Shown here: positions 1-8,420 of the stretch, piece after piece
Position numbering within the stretch: position 1 is the first letter of the stretch
How the letters are laid out: each line of letters begins with the position of its first letter
From: Streptomyces noursei
GTDB lineage: Bacteria; Actinomycetota; Actinomycetes; Streptomycetales; Streptomycetaceae
Assembly (NCBI RefSeq): GCF_001646665.1
Contig: NZ_LWBU01000158.1
Coordinates: forward strand, 194,392 to 258,391
DNA: 64,000 nucleotides
Direction: 5' to 3'
Position numbers and translations under genes: made by a program
The notes under the pieces: model-generated
Told to the model about the DNA's origin: nothing
The model's input: only the letters and a program-made list of their open reading frames with translations
The model's database searches: none

Positions 1-749
1 CCCCACGCCTGGTCGATCTGGCGGGCCAGGTCCGGGGTGCACATCTCCCCGGTGACGAGGAAGACCTTCACGGCGAAGTCCCGCCGCGGGTCGAGCCCCT
101 GGGCGCGCGCCGCCTTCGCCAGCGACAGCGCCACGTTCGGGGTGCAGAACACCACGTCGAGGGCGAGGTCCCGCATCAGCTGGAGCGCCTTGGGGAAACC
201 GATCACCGGGGAGTACGGCCAGATCTTCGCGACGGCCGAGCCCACGTTGCGGGCCACGTCGCCGAGCGTGTCGCCGAGCGAGTGGACCTCGGTCGGGCCC
301 ATCACGCCGACGCGCGGCGCCCGGTCGCCGAAGACGTCGGCGAAGATGTTCCGCCACCCCTCCGTCACATGGGCGTTGGAGGCGATCACCTCCCGCTGGT
401 CGCGGGGGCAGGGGGTGGCCGGTCCGGTGGTGCCGGTCGTCTCGTAGAAGAAGCACGCCTCGTCGAGGTCCCGGCTGAGGATGTCGTGCATGGCCGCGCG
501 CAGGTCGTCCTTCGTGGTGAAGGGCAACCGCGGCAGGTCCTCGGGGGTCAGCGCCGCGGCGTCCACCCCGGCGAGCCGCCGCGCGTAGAACGGCGAGCCC
601 TGCGCGGCGAGCGCGACGACCCGGCGCAGCTGCTGCCCGGCCCACTCCCGCCACTCCTCCTCGGTCAGCTCACCGGCCACGTAACGGCTGTGCAGGGGCA
701 GATAACGGTCCAGGAACGAGCGGTACTTCTCGGATGTGGGCAGCCACAT
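1..749 (-). CDS. PaaK/LuxE-like acyl-adenylating ligase (partial, C-terminus off left edge)
   Basis: Translating the minus strand from the ATG at 749 gives about 249 uninterrupted residues to the window edge; the C-terminus is missing. The phosphate-binding A3 motif ETTGTTGPATPCPR lies at residues 103-116, preceded by the FYARRL...LPFTTKDDLR pattern typical of phenylacetate-CoA ligase and LuxE-type adenylating enzymes. Such enzymes activate a carboxylic (often aryl) acid as an acyl-AMP and transfer it to CoA or another acceptor. A G-rich Shine-Dalgarno-like run precedes the ATG. The gene is the last visible member of a leftward operon, 118 nt after trpF. Association with an anthranilate-pathway isomerase suggests an aromatic acid substrate, which is inference. 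The substrate and acceptor cannot be told from the N-terminal third. Confidence 0.8.
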   Translation of the reverse strand, partial: MWLPTSEKYRSFLDRYLPLHSRYVAGELTEEEWREWAGQQLRRVVALAAQGSPFYARRLAGVDAAALTPEDLPRLPFTTKDDLRAAMHDILSRDLDEACFFYETTGTTGPATPCPRDQREVIASNAHVTEGWRNIFADVFGDRAPRVGVMGPTEVHSLGDTLGDVARNVGSAVAKIWPYSPVIGFPKALQLMRDLALDVVFCTPNVALSLAKAARAQGLDPRRDFAVKVFLVTGEMCTPDLARQIDQAW

Positions 750-867
750 GGATCCCCCAGGGCGAGTCGGGTGCGGTGGACGAGATGCCGTGCACGAAGT
801 GCCCCGTACGCGTCCGGGAAGCGGCCATCCGATACTGCGACCCGCCCCGCGGCGTGCTCAATCCGAC

Positions 868-1488
868 TTAAGAGGCAGGCGGCAGGCCGTTGGTGACAGC
901 CTTCGCGGCGGTGACGAACCGCTCGATCAGCGCCGGGTCCTTCACGCCCCGGGCGCGCTCCACACCGCTGGACACGTCCACGCCCCACGGCCGCAGCGAC
1001 GCCACCGCCTCCGCCACGTTGTCCGGGGCCAGACCGCCGGCGAGCATCCACTGCCCGGACGGCCGGCTGCCCAGCGCCGCCGGGTCCCAGCGCTCGCCCG
1101 ACCCCGGCCGCGGCGAGTCGACGATCAGCAGGTCCTCCCCGTACGCCCCGGTCGTCAGGGGCGACCGCGCGGCCGGCGAGGTGGCGCGGATCAGCCGCAG
1201 GCCGTCGCCGCGCAGCGCCGCGAACGCCTCCGGCGGCTCCCCGCCGTGCAACTGGACGGTCCCGACGCCCGCCTCGGCGGCGGCGCGGCGCACCTCGTCC
1301 AGCGGCTCGCCGCGGAACACGGCCACGGTCGCGACGCCCGCCGGGACCAGGGCGGCCAGGGCGCGGGCGGTGGCCGGCGGGACCTGCCTCGGGCTGGGCG
1401 TCAGGACGAAGCCGACGGCGTCGGCACCGGCGGCCACGGCCGCCTCCACATCGGCGGGCCGGCTCAGGCCGCAGACCTTGACGTACAC
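868..1488 (-). CDS. trpF: Phosphoribosylanthranilate isomerase (TrpF-like)
   Basis: A 206-residue single-domain (beta-alpha)8 protein. TrpF hallmarks are all present: KVCGL with the catalytic Cys at residue 6, LIVDSPRPGSGERWD with the general-acid Asp at 124 and the phosphate-binding GSG, then LAGGLAPDNV (149-158) and GVDVSSGVE (169-177). The reaction is N-(5-phosphoribosyl)anthranilate to CdRP, the third step of tryptophan synthesis. I chose the GTG at 1488 because GGAGGA sits six bases upstream; a GTG at 1494 directly abuts that site. Streptomyces normally lack trpF because PriA does both the HisA and TrpF reactions, so a dedicated copy inside an operon of tailoring and ligase genes points to specialised metabolism or horizontal acquisition. 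It lies 47 nt after the MFS gene. Confidence 0.9.
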   Translation of the reverse strand: MYVKVCGLSRPADVEAAVAAGADAVGFVLTPSPRQVPPATARALAALVPAGVATVAVFRGEPLDEVRRAAAEAGVGTVQLHGGEPPEAFAALRGDGLRLIRATSPAARSPLTTGAYGEDLLIVDSPRPGSGERWDPAALGSRPSGQWMLAGGLAPDNVAEAVASLRPWGVDVSSGVERARGVKDPALIERFVTAAKAVTNGLPPAS

Positions 1489-1535
1489 GTTCACTCCTCC
1501 GGATGGGTGGGACGCGCGGGACGCGGGACCGGCGT

Positions 1536-2801
1536 TCACGGCCGGTTCGCGGTGCGCGAGAACAGGAAGACCACGGCGCCCGCGCTCAGGCCGACGGCCG
1601 TCGCGAAGAGTGCCGCCCGCGGCCCGAGCACGGTCGCGAGCAGCCCGCCCAGCAGACCGCCCGCCGGGATCACCGCCCACGTCACGAACCGGAAGGTGGC
1701 ACTGACCCGGCCGATCAGCTCGTCGGGCACGGTCGCCTGGCGCAGCGTAATCGAGTGGATGTTGAAGACCGCGATGCCGCAGCCGTTCAGGACGTACCCG
1801 CACACCAGGACCGCGAGGCCGGCGTCCGAGCGCGGGGCGAGCGGCAGCAGCAGCGTCGCCACCGACGCCAGCGCCATGCCGAGCACCATCGCCCGGCCCG
1901 TCCCCAGCCGGGCCCCCAGGCGCGCCGCCGCCAGCGAACCGCCCAGCGCGCCGACGCTGCCCGCGGCGACGACCATCCCCAGCCCGGCGGGCCCGAGGCC
2001 CAGCACCCTGATCCCGTACAGCGGGAAGACCACCAGGACCACGTCCCACAGCAGGTTGTACCAGGACGCGTGCAGCATGATCACCCGCAGCAGCCGGCTG
2101 CGCAGCGTCACCCGCAGCCCCTCCGCGATGTCCGCCCGCACCGACGTCCGCCCGGCGCGCCGGGCGGGGCGCTCCTCACGGGCGCGGATGCGCAGCAGCG
2201 TGCCCGCCGCGAACAGGTACGCCAGGCAGTCCACGAGGATGGCCACCGGCGCCGTGAGCAGCTGGATCAGCGCCCCGCCGAGGCCCTGCCCCGCGGTCTC
2301 GGCCACCGACCGGCTGCCCTGCAGCTTGCTGTTGCCCTCGACCAGCCGCTCCCGGGACACCAGGGTCGGCAGGTACGCCTGGTACGCCACGTCGAACTGG
2401 GCGGTGAGCACCCCGGTGGCGAACGCGACGGCGCACAGCGCCCAGACGCCGAGCCCCTGGGACCAGGCGAGCAGCGGCACCACGGTCAGCACGGCCGCCC
2501 GGCCCAGGTTGGCCCCGATGAGCAGCGGCCGGCGGCGCACCCGGTCGGCGAGCACCCCGGCGAACAGGGTGACGCACAGCACCGGCAGGTACTGGGCGGC
2601 GTTGAGCAGCCCCAGCTGGGCGGGGGTGGCGTCCAGCAGGACGATCGCGGTCAGCGGCAGCGCGAGTTCGGTGACCCGCGAGCCGAGCAGCGACACGGTC
2701 TGGCCGCCCCACAGCAGGCGGAAGTCCCGGTGGTGCCACAGGCCCCGCTCCGGGGCGCCGGGCCGGGCCGGGCCGGTGAGCAGCTCAGACGAGGACATCA
2801 C
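1536..2801 (-). CDS. MFS exporter (MFS_3 / enterobactin-exporter-like)
   Basis: A 421-residue, strongly hydrophobic protein with the usual 12-helix major facilitator layout. The first helix contains FRLLWGGQTVSLLGSRVTELALPL and is followed by the loop-2/3 motif GVLADRVRRRP (motif A), characteristic of drug and siderophore exporters. The start overlaps the upstream ATP-grasp stop by 17 nt, so translation is probably coupled. The likely role is proton-driven export of the cluster's product or an intermediate across the cytoplasmic membrane. Together with the DHA2 pump at 6735 it gives the cluster two exporters of different subfamilies. The transported compound cannot be read from sequence. An ATG one codon downstream (2798) is an equally possible start. 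Confidence 0.88.
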   Translation of the reverse strand: MMSSSELLTGPARPGAPERGLWHHRDFRLLWGGQTVSLLGSRVTELALPLTAIVLLDATPAQLGLLNAAQYLPVLCVTLFAGVLADRVRRRPLLIGANLGRAAVLTVVPLLAWSQGLGVWALCAVAFATGVLTAQFDVAYQAYLPTLVSRERLVEGNSKLQGSRSVAETAGQGLGGALIQLLTAPVAILVDCLAYLFAAGTLLRIRAREERPARRAGRTSVRADIAEGLRVTLRSRLLRVIMLHASWYNLLWDVVLVVFPLYGIRVLGLGPAGLGMVVAAGSVGALGGSLAAARLGARLGTGRAMVLGMALASVATLLLPLAPRSDAGLAVLVCGYVLNGCGIAVFNIHSITLRQATVPDELIGRVSATFRFVTWAVIPAGGLLGGLLATVLGPRAALFATAVGLSAGAVVFLFSRTANRP

Positions 2802-4071
2802 GCACGTCCCGCCCCACGCCGGGTCCGTCGTCGGCCGGCTGCCCGGCGAGCGGGTGCCAGGTGATGCGGTACAGCTCCAGCGTCCGCCGGATCGCGGCCT
2901 CGACCAGCTGTGCGCTCGGCGCGCTGAACCGGAAGGTGCCCGCCGTGTGGACGGCCCCGCCGGTGCCGCTGAGCACCGCGCCGGGCGGCGGCAGCGTCTC
3001 GCCGTACATCGCCGGCACCCGGTCCACCAGCGACGGCACCTCGTCGACGACGCAGGGACGCACCGGGGGCTCGGGCATCATCAGGTAGCCGGCGACCGGC
3101 CCGTCCAGGTCCATCACCCCGGTCTTCGGTACGTCGCCGATCTGCACCAGCGCCGAGGCCGCCACCAGGTCGACCCCGTACACCTCGTCCCACACGACCC
3201 GCACCTGCCCGCCGCCCGCCCGCGCGCCGACCTCCAGGAACACGATCTCGTCCCCGGCGCCGTCCCCCCGCCCCTCGACGCGGAACACCTCCAGGTGGAA
3301 CACGTCGTCGGTGATGCCGAGCGCCGCGCACACCCGCTCGGTGAAGGCGGTGACCCGCCGCTCGAAATCGCGGTCGTCGTTGGCCACGGAACTGAACGCG
3401 GTGCCCGTCGCGAAGTCCAGGCAGCTGCCCCCGCACCGCCAGCTGCGCAGGGTCAGCAGCTCACCGCCGGCCATGACGCCGTCGACCTGGTACAGCACCC
3501 CGTCGACGTACTCCTCGCACTGCGCGTCGCCCAGCTCCGCGCCGTCCAGCAGCTCCTCCAGCCGGTCCGCGTCGGGCACCACGTGGACGCCCTGGCTGTC
3601 GGCTCCGGCGCGCGGCTTGAGGACGAACGGGTAGCCGTGCCGCGCGGCGAAGTCCCGCACCTCGGCGGCCGTGGGGGTGGCCCGGAACGCCGGCACGCGC
3701 AGCCCCGCCGCCTCGACGAGGCCCTTCATCACCACCTTGTCGCGCACGGCGGCGACCTCCCGGGGCCCCCGCCCGGGGACGCCGAAGCGCTGCCGCAGCT
3801 CGGCCGCGAGCTCCAGGTCGAACTCGGAGAGCGCGAGGACGTGGGTGAACGGGCCGTGCTCGGCGACGAGTCCGGCGGTGTGCCGGACGGCCTCGGCGGT
3901 GTCGGACAGGTCGGGCAGCACCCGGATGTCCTCCGCGAGCGCGGCGTCCAGCGGCGCGCGGCCCTCCGGGGTGGTCAGGTAGGCGACGCGGTCGGAGGTG
4001 TGGTCGAGGTAGCGGTGGTACTCGGCGAACGAGTTGGTCCAGCGGTTGACGACGAGGATGTGGCGGTCCAC
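2785..4071 (-). CDS. ATP-grasp carboxylate-amine/thiol ligase (first of two)
   Basis: A 428-residue ATP-grasp protein. It has an N-terminal pre-ATP-grasp Rossmann-like segment (1-105) and nucleotide-binding lysines in DKVVMK (111-116) and FVLKPRAGADSQGV (149-162, with the glycine/serine-rich loop). Metal-binding acidic residues are in HLEVF (Glu 261) and FLEVGARAGG (Glu 280). Such enzymes make acyl-phosphates from ATP and a carboxylate and couple them to an amine. The GTG at 4071 is preferred over the TTG at 4074 because GGAGA lies five bases upstream. It lies between the second ATP-grasp gene (75-nt gap) and the MFS gene (overlap). Distant likeness to dapdiamide- and bacilysin-type peptide ligases is family-level only; substrates are unknown. 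Confidence 0.85.
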   Translation of the reverse strand: MDRHILVVNRWTNSFAEYHRYLDHTSDRVAYLTTPEGRAPLDAALAEDIRVLPDLSDTAEAVRHTAGLVAEHGPFTHVLALSEFDLELAAELRQRFGVPGRGPREVAAVRDKVVMKGLVEAAGLRVPAFRATPTAAEVRDFAARHGYPFVLKPRAGADSQGVHVVPDADRLEELLDGAELGDAQCEEYVDGVLYQVDGVMAGGELLTLRSWRCGGSCLDFATGTAFSSVANDDRDFERRVTAFTERVCAALGITDDVFHLEVFRVEGRGDGAGDEIVFLEVGARAGGGQVRVVWDEVYGVDLVAASALVQIGDVPKTGVMDLDGPVAGYLMMPEPPVRPCVVDEVPSLVDRVPAMYGETLPPPGAVLSGTGGAVHTAGTFRFSAPSAQLVEAAIRRTLELYRITWHPLAGQPADDGPGVGRDVRDVLV

Positions 4072-4146
4072 CAAGGTCTCCTGAGGGGTCGTGGCGGTGG
4101 CGTACGGGGGAGAGGGGCCGCGGCCGGGGGCGTGCGGGGCCGGGCG

Positions 4147-5370
4147 TCAGCTGAAGGTCACGGACAGGTCGGCCAGCCGCAGCACCCCCGCCGTCTCGAC
4201 GTAGGAGTCGCCCGACGCCAGGACGTACCCGAGGCGCCCGGCCGAACTCCCGGGGTCGGGCAGGTCGCTGCCGGGCGGCAGCAGTACGCCGATCTCCCGG
4301 ATCCGCGGGTCGGCCTCGATCAGCGGATCCACCCGGAACTCCTGGTAGCCGCTGAGCCCGGGCCGCAGGAAGTAGCGGATGCCCGCCCGGGTGTCACCAC
4401 CGGCCGTGTCCGGCTCCGGGTTGGACAGCCCCAGGTAGCAGCGGAGCATGATCTCGTACAGGTCGGCGCCCCGCGCGAGCCGCAGCAGGTCCGGGATGCG
4501 GTCACCGGGCAGCCGGGCCGCGATCTCCATCAGCAGCGGGCCGCGCCCGGACATCCGCAGCTCCGCGTGGAAGGGGCCCATCCGCAGGGCCACGGCGTGC
4601 ACGACACGGGTGACGTACTCCTCGATCTCCCGGGTCGGCGAGGGCTCCAGGCGCGCCGGCACGATGTGGCCGACCTCCACGAAGTACGGCTCCGGGCCCA
4701 GCACCTTCTCGGTGATGCCGAGGATGTGGACCCTGCCGTCCTCGACGTACCCCTCCACGCTGTACTCGGGGCCCTCGACGTACTCCTCCAGGAGCACCAG
4801 GCGCGGACCGCGCGGCCCCGACGGCCCGCCGCAGGACAGCGCCTGCCGGAACGCGGCCGACGCCTCCCGGGGCGAGGCGACCTTGCGCACGCCCAGGCTG
4901 CCCGACTGGTCCACGGGCTTGACCACCGCCGACGGCCCGAGCCGCGCGTACGCCGTCGACACGGCCCGCTCGCTGGAGACGATCCGGAAGGCCGGCTGGT
5001 CCAGCCCCGCGGCCTCCACGGCCCGGCGCATCCGGTGCTTGTAGCGCAGCGACTCCACGCCCTCCGGCGCGATGCCGGGCAGGCCGAGCGCGGCGGCGGT
5101 CCGGGCGGCCTGCGGCACGTAGTGCTCGAAGCCCGGCAGGACGGCGTCGAACGGGGTCTCCCGGTGCAGCGCGCGCACCGCGTCGAGGACCGCCTCCTGG
5201 TCGGAGGTGTCGGCCCGCACCACCCGGTCGGCCCGCGCCAGGACGTCGGCGGAGGCGCCGCGCGGATCGGTGCCGGAGGTCAGCACGGTCACACGGTGGC
5301 CGAGTTCGCACGCCCGGACCACCAGCTCCGCGCCGGACGAGCGGGGTTCCAGGATCAGGACGGCGCTCAT
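4147..5370 (-). CDS. ATP-grasp ligase (second, divergent paralogue)
   Basis: A 407-residue ATP-grasp enzyme, clearly different in sequence from its neighbour. Key signatures are RYKHRMRRAVEAAG (109-122), the nucleotide-binding AVVKPVDQSGSLGV (148-161), EEYVEGPEYSVEGYV, and the metal-binding HAELRMSG with LLMEIAARLPGD. The last is the E-x-A-x-R arrangement common in carbamoyl-phosphate-synthase-like and dipeptide ligases. The ATG overlaps the oxidoreductase stop codon by four bases (ATGA), indicating translational coupling. Two consecutive, non-identical ATP-grasp ligases suggest two sequential amide-forming steps; this is inference. The C-terminal 100 residues are of the type that closes over the active site. 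Confidence 0.87.
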   Translation of the reverse strand: MSAVLILEPRSSGAELVVRACELGHRVTVLTSGTDPRGASADVLARADRVVRADTSDQEAVLDAVRALHRETPFDAVLPGFEHYVPQAARTAAALGLPGIAPEGVESLRYKHRMRRAVEAAGLDQPAFRIVSSERAVSTAYARLGPSAVVKPVDQSGSLGVRKVASPREASAAFRQALSCGGPSGPRGPRLVLLEEYVEGPEYSVEGYVEDGRVHILGITEKVLGPEPYFVEVGHIVPARLEPSPTREIEEYVTRVVHAVALRMGPFHAELRMSGRGPLLMEIAARLPGDRIPDLLRLARGADLYEIMLRCYLGLSNPEPDTAGGDTRAGIRYFLRPGLSGYQEFRVDPLIEADPRIREIGVLLPPGSDLPDPGSSAGRLGYVLASGDSYVETAGVLRLADLSVTFS

Positions 5371-6401
5371 GCCGCCTCCTTCGTCGTCAGCGGGGACCCG
5401 GCGGTCGCGGCGGCACGGGCGGCGTCGAGCAGCCTCATGGACTCCAGGTGCAGGGCGAGATCACTGCGCGGAGCGGGGCCCTCCCCTGCGAAGTGCGCGT
5501 ACGCCTGGCCGATGAAGCGGGTCAGCGGGGCGTCCGCGACGACCTTGCGGACCGGGCGCCCGGCGATGCGGACCTGGCCGAAGTCGTCGTCGCCGCTGAC
5601 CGGGTAGTCCGCGACGAGGGTGCCCTCCGTGCCGTGGACGTGCAGCCGGCGGCGGCGCACCGGCGACGCCAGGTCGGTGAGCAGGGTGGTGACGACCCCC
5701 GACGCGTGGCGCAGCCCCACCTCGGCACCGCCCAGCCACGGCAGGGGACCGGACGGCACCGGCAGGTCCCAGGCCCGTGCCCCGGTCAGCCCGGCCACCG
5801 GACCGGCGAGGTGGAGCGCCAGCAGCAGCTGGTGCGGCAGCTCCACCTCGAAGGCGCTGCCGTGGCCCCGGGTCTCCAGGGAGCGGCGGAACCGCGGCTT
5901 GCTCTGCTCCATGTGGTACGCGACCGGCTCACCGATCGTGCCGGCGGACACCATCCCCTCCGCGACCTCCGTGACCCGGCTCGCCGGCCACACGCTCATC
6001 GGCAGCACCACCGCCCCGGTGACCTCCACGAGGTCCACCAGGTGCGCGGCGTCCTGCGCGGTGGGGGCCAGGGGCTTCTCCAGGATGAAACGGCGCGCCC
6101 CCGCGCCCAGCAGCCGCTCCAGACACTCCAGATGGGCGTCCGGCGGCACCGTCACGTGGAAGACGGCGTCGGCGACCGCGTGCCCCCCGGCGCGCAGCGC
6201 GTCCACCGCGCCGCGTACGTCCGGCACCCAGCGGCCACCGGGGACATCGGCCGGGCGGGGATCGACAACGGTCACCGGCCGGTGTGCGCCGACCGCCTCG
6301 CGCAGGGCGCGATGATGCAGGTCACGGCCCGCCCGTCCATATCCGACGATGACGGAGCGGAGTTCCTCCCCGCTTTTCGAATTGTCCTTCGATGTCGTCA
6401 T
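5367..6401 (-). CDS. Gfo/Idh/MocA-family NAD(P)-dependent oxidoreductase
   Basis: A 344-residue protein. The N-terminal Rossmann domain has VIVGYGRAGRDLHH (17-30) as the dinucleotide loop and the family signature ILEKPLAPT (106-114), whose Lys is the usual catalytic residue. The C-terminal half fits the alpha/beta domain that binds substrate. Members oxidise or reduce sugars, cyclitols, imines or biliverdin-like carbonyls. I placed the start at the ATG at 6401, where GAGGG lies eight bases upstream; reading further 5' only adds an unlikely 59-residue leader. It is the first gene of the leftward operon and overlaps the downstream ATP-grasp gene by 4 nt. Substrate unknown; it may make or reduce an amino-acid-like building block. 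Confidence 0.85.
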   Translation of the reverse strand: MTTSKDNSKSGEELRSVIVGYGRAGRDLHHRALREAVGAHRPVTVVDPRPADVPGGRWVPDVRGAVDALRAGGHAVADAVFHVTVPPDAHLECLERLLGAGARRFILEKPLAPTAQDAAHLVDLVEVTGAVVLPMSVWPASRVTEVAEGMVSAGTIGEPVAYHMEQSKPRFRRSLETRGHGSAFEVELPHQLLLALHLAGPVAGLTGARAWDLPVPSGPLPWLGGAEVGLRHASGVVTTLLTDLASPVRRRRLHVHGTEGTLVADYPVSGDDDFGQVRIAGRPVRKVVADAPLTRFIGQAYAHFAGEGPAPRSDLALHLESMRLLDAARAAATAGSPLTTKEAA

Positions 6402-6734
6402 GGCAATGACCCTCGCAGAGTGCGGGATTGAGCCACCAGACCATTTCCGCGTACCCTCGCCAGTCCACTTAAGACCCTTCAAAGGTGCAGGACAAGGGGG
6501 TACTTTCCGCACAGGGAACACCTCGAACGGAACATCCCGTACCTCTGAAGTGACACCCGTCCGGCGGCCGTTGCGCACAGGAAATTCGCTACGGTTGAGC
6601 GGCTTCGACTTCTGTGGATCCCGGTGAATCCCGGTGTGATCACAGTGAATCCCGACGGATTCCAGTGAATCCCAGCGAATCCCAGAGAACCCCAGCGAAT
6701 CCCGGCAGGCAAACGCTCTTGGAGGCGGAACGGA
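6402..6734. other. 333-bp divergent intergenic/promoter region
   Basis: This gap separates the leftward ligase operon (start 6401) from the rightward exporter (start 6735), so promoters for both should lie here. I see no coding sequence in it. The right-hand third (6614-6704) is an imperfect tandem array of about 10-bp units, with a perfect palindrome replacing one unit. GGAGGCGG at about 6720-6727 is the ribosome site of the exporter. No convincing -35/-10 pair stood out on either strand. Confidence 0.7.
6614..6704. repeat. Tandem array of nine ~10-bp GTGAATCCC-type units
   Basis: Nine consecutive units aligned on GTGAATCCC(G/A): 6614, 6624, 6634 (GTGTGATCACA, 11 bp), 6645, 6655 (ACGGATTCCA), 6665, 6675, 6685, 6695. 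Most differ from the consensus at one or two bases. Spacing is 10 bp except for one 11-bp unit, so equivalent bases recur on nearly the same face of the helix. The third unit contains the perfect 10-bp palindrome TGTGATCACA (6635-6644). The location just upstream of the exporter and between divergent operons suggests a multi-site operator, which is inference. Confidence 0.75.
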
Positions 6735-8213
6735 ATGTCCCGACGCTTAAGCCCCATGTGGGCCGTCGTGGTCACCGCGGTACCGATGTTCATGGTGTCG
6801 CTCGACAACCTGGTGGTGACCAACGCACTGCCCGACATCAGCGAGACGTTCGACGTCGGCCAGGCCGAACTGCAGTGGGTCGTCAACGGCTACGTCCTGG
6901 CCTTCGCCGGCCTGCTCCTCGCGGCCTCGGCCCTCGGCGACCGGTTCGGCAGGCGGCGCGTCTTCGCCTGGGGCGTGGTCCTGTTCACCGTGTCCTCCGC
7001 TGCCTGCGCCCTGGCCGACTCGGCCGAACTCCTGGTCGCCGCCCGGGTGGTGCAGGGCGCCGGCGCCGCCGCCATCCTCCCGCTGTCCCTCACCCTCTCG
7101 GCGGCCGCCGTGCCCGAGGAGCGGCGCTCCATGGCCATCGGCATCTGGGGCGGCGTCAACGGCCTCGGCATCGCGGTCGGCCCGCTGGTCGGCGGCCTGG
7201 TCACCGAGGGCATCGACTGGCACTGGATCTTCTGGCTCAACCTGCCGATCGGTGTGCTCGCGCTGCCCGCGCTGCTCTGGGCGGTCAAGGAGAGCCGCGG
7301 CCGGGACGGCAAGGTCGACGTGGTCGGCGCGGCCCTCGTGTCGGCGTCCGTGGTCGCCGCCGTCTGGGCCATCGTCGAGGCGGGCGAGGCCGGCTGGGGC
7401 CGCCCCGCCGTCCTGGGCGCCCTCGCCTTCACGCTGGTCACCATGGCCGCCTTCCTCGGCTGGGAGGCACGCGCCGCGCACCCGCTCGTCCCGCTGCGCT
7501 TCTTCCGCAACCGGGCGTTCGCGCTGTCCAACCTGGTCTCGCTGACCATGTACTTCGGCGTGTTCGGCTCGATCTACTACCTGGTGCAGTTCATCCAGGG
7601 CCCCATGGGCTACTCGCCGCTGGAGGCGGGCCTGGCCACGCTGCCCTGGACCGCCGCCCCGATGATCGTCGTCCCGCTGGCCAGTGCCTTCGTCGACCGG
7701 ATCGGCGGCGGGCGCCTGATGGCCGCCGGCTCGCTGCTCCAGGGCGCCGCCCTCGGCTGGATCGCGTACGTCGCCGAACCCGGCCTCTCCTACGCGCCGC
7801 TGGCCCCCGCGATGGTCGCCGCCGGCATCGGCATGGGCCTGGTCTTCGCGTCCAACCCGGTGGTGGTCCTCGCCTCGGTCACCGAGGACGAGCACGGCAA
7901 GGCGTCCGGCATCAACAACACCGTGCGCGAGTTCAGCGGAGCGCTCGGCGTCGCCGTCCTGACCACCGTCTTCCTGTACGCGGCCGGCCCCGCCGCCGAC
8001 CCGGGCGGAACGGCCTCCGCGCAGGCGTTCGTCGACGGCATGCGCCCCGCGGTGTGGATCGGCGTCGCGGTGGTCCTCGCGGGCGCGGTCGGCGCGCTGT
8101 TCATCAGGCACCCCCGGCCCCCGGCGCGCACCGCCCCGGCCCCCGCAACGGCGGGGGAGGCGGACCGGCACCCCGCCGGCGACCGCCCGGAACCGGTCGC
8201 GGCGACCCGCTGA
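6735..8213 (+). CDS. DHA2-family (EmrB/QacA) MFS multidrug exporter
   Basis: A 492-residue, 14-helix major facilitator. Helix 1 has the DHA2 pattern VPMFMVSLDNLVVTNALP (residues 16-33) with the membrane-embedded Asp, followed by LQWVVNGYVLAFAGLLL. Motif A is GDRFGRRRVF and motif C is GVNGLGIAVGPLVGGL (about 135-150). The ATG at 6735 has GGAGGCGG at good distance. It is the first gene of the rightward branch and is transcribed away from the ligase operon across the repeat array. The probable role is self-resistance by proton-driven efflux of the cluster product. The C-terminal 30 residues are a hydrophilic Pro/Ala tail. Confidence 0.9.
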   Translation: MSRRLSPMWAVVVTAVPMFMVSLDNLVVTNALPDISETFDVGQAELQWVVNGYVLAFAGLLLAASALGDRFGRRRVFAWGVVLFTVSSAACALADSAELLVAARVVQGAGAAAILPLSLTLSAAAVPEERRSMAIGIWGGVNGLGIAVGPLVGGLVTEGIDWHWIFWLNLPIGVLALPALLWAVKESRGRDGKVDVVGAALVSASVVAAVWAIVEAGEAGWGRPAVLGALAFTLVTMAAFLGWEARAAHPLVPLRFFRNRAFALSNLVSLTMYFGVFGSIYYLVQFIQGPMGYSPLEAGLATLPWTAAPMIVVPLASAFVDRIGGGRLMAAGSLLQGAALGWIAYVAEPGLSYAPLAPAMVAAGIGMGLVFASNPVVVLASVTEDEHGKASGINNTVREFSGALGVAVLTTVFLYAAGPAADPGGTASAQAFVDGMRPAVWIGVAVVLAGAVGALFIRHPRPPARTAPAPATAGEADRHPAGDRPEPVAATR

Positions 8214-8420
8214 CCCCGAGCCCGGCCGCCTCCCCCCTCACCCCGAGCACTTCACCCCCATGCCCCCCGCCCCCCACCGCCACCCGCATCCCCCGCGCAC
8301 CCCCCATCCCCTTCGCACCCCCACCCCCCCACGCCTCACCCCCCTCACCCCTCGCACCCCCGTGAGACGCGACCACCCACCCCGCGCACCCTCTTCCGAC
8401 TTCCGAAGGGATCCACAGGC
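8214..8420. other. C-rich, G-poor intergenic tract
   Basis: About 190 bases between the exporter and the hydrolase are almost pure C with scattered T/A and very few G on the plus strand, an extreme strand asymmetry for this genome. Runs of five to seven C recur every 10-20 bases; the minus strand is correspondingly G-run-rich. I see no coding sequence on the plus strand. Shine-Dalgarno-like GAAGGGA (8405-8411) serves the hydrolase. C-rich, G-poor RNA is the classic composition of Rho-loading sites, and the other strand could form G-quadruplexes; both are inference. Confidence 0.6.

Noticed and set aside
736..5607. A 1623-codon plus-strand open frame opposite the ligase operon
   Set aside because: It is antisense to five well-recognised genes, is rich in Arg/Pro/Gly low-complexity sequence and has no domain; it is an effect of G+C bias removing stop codons.
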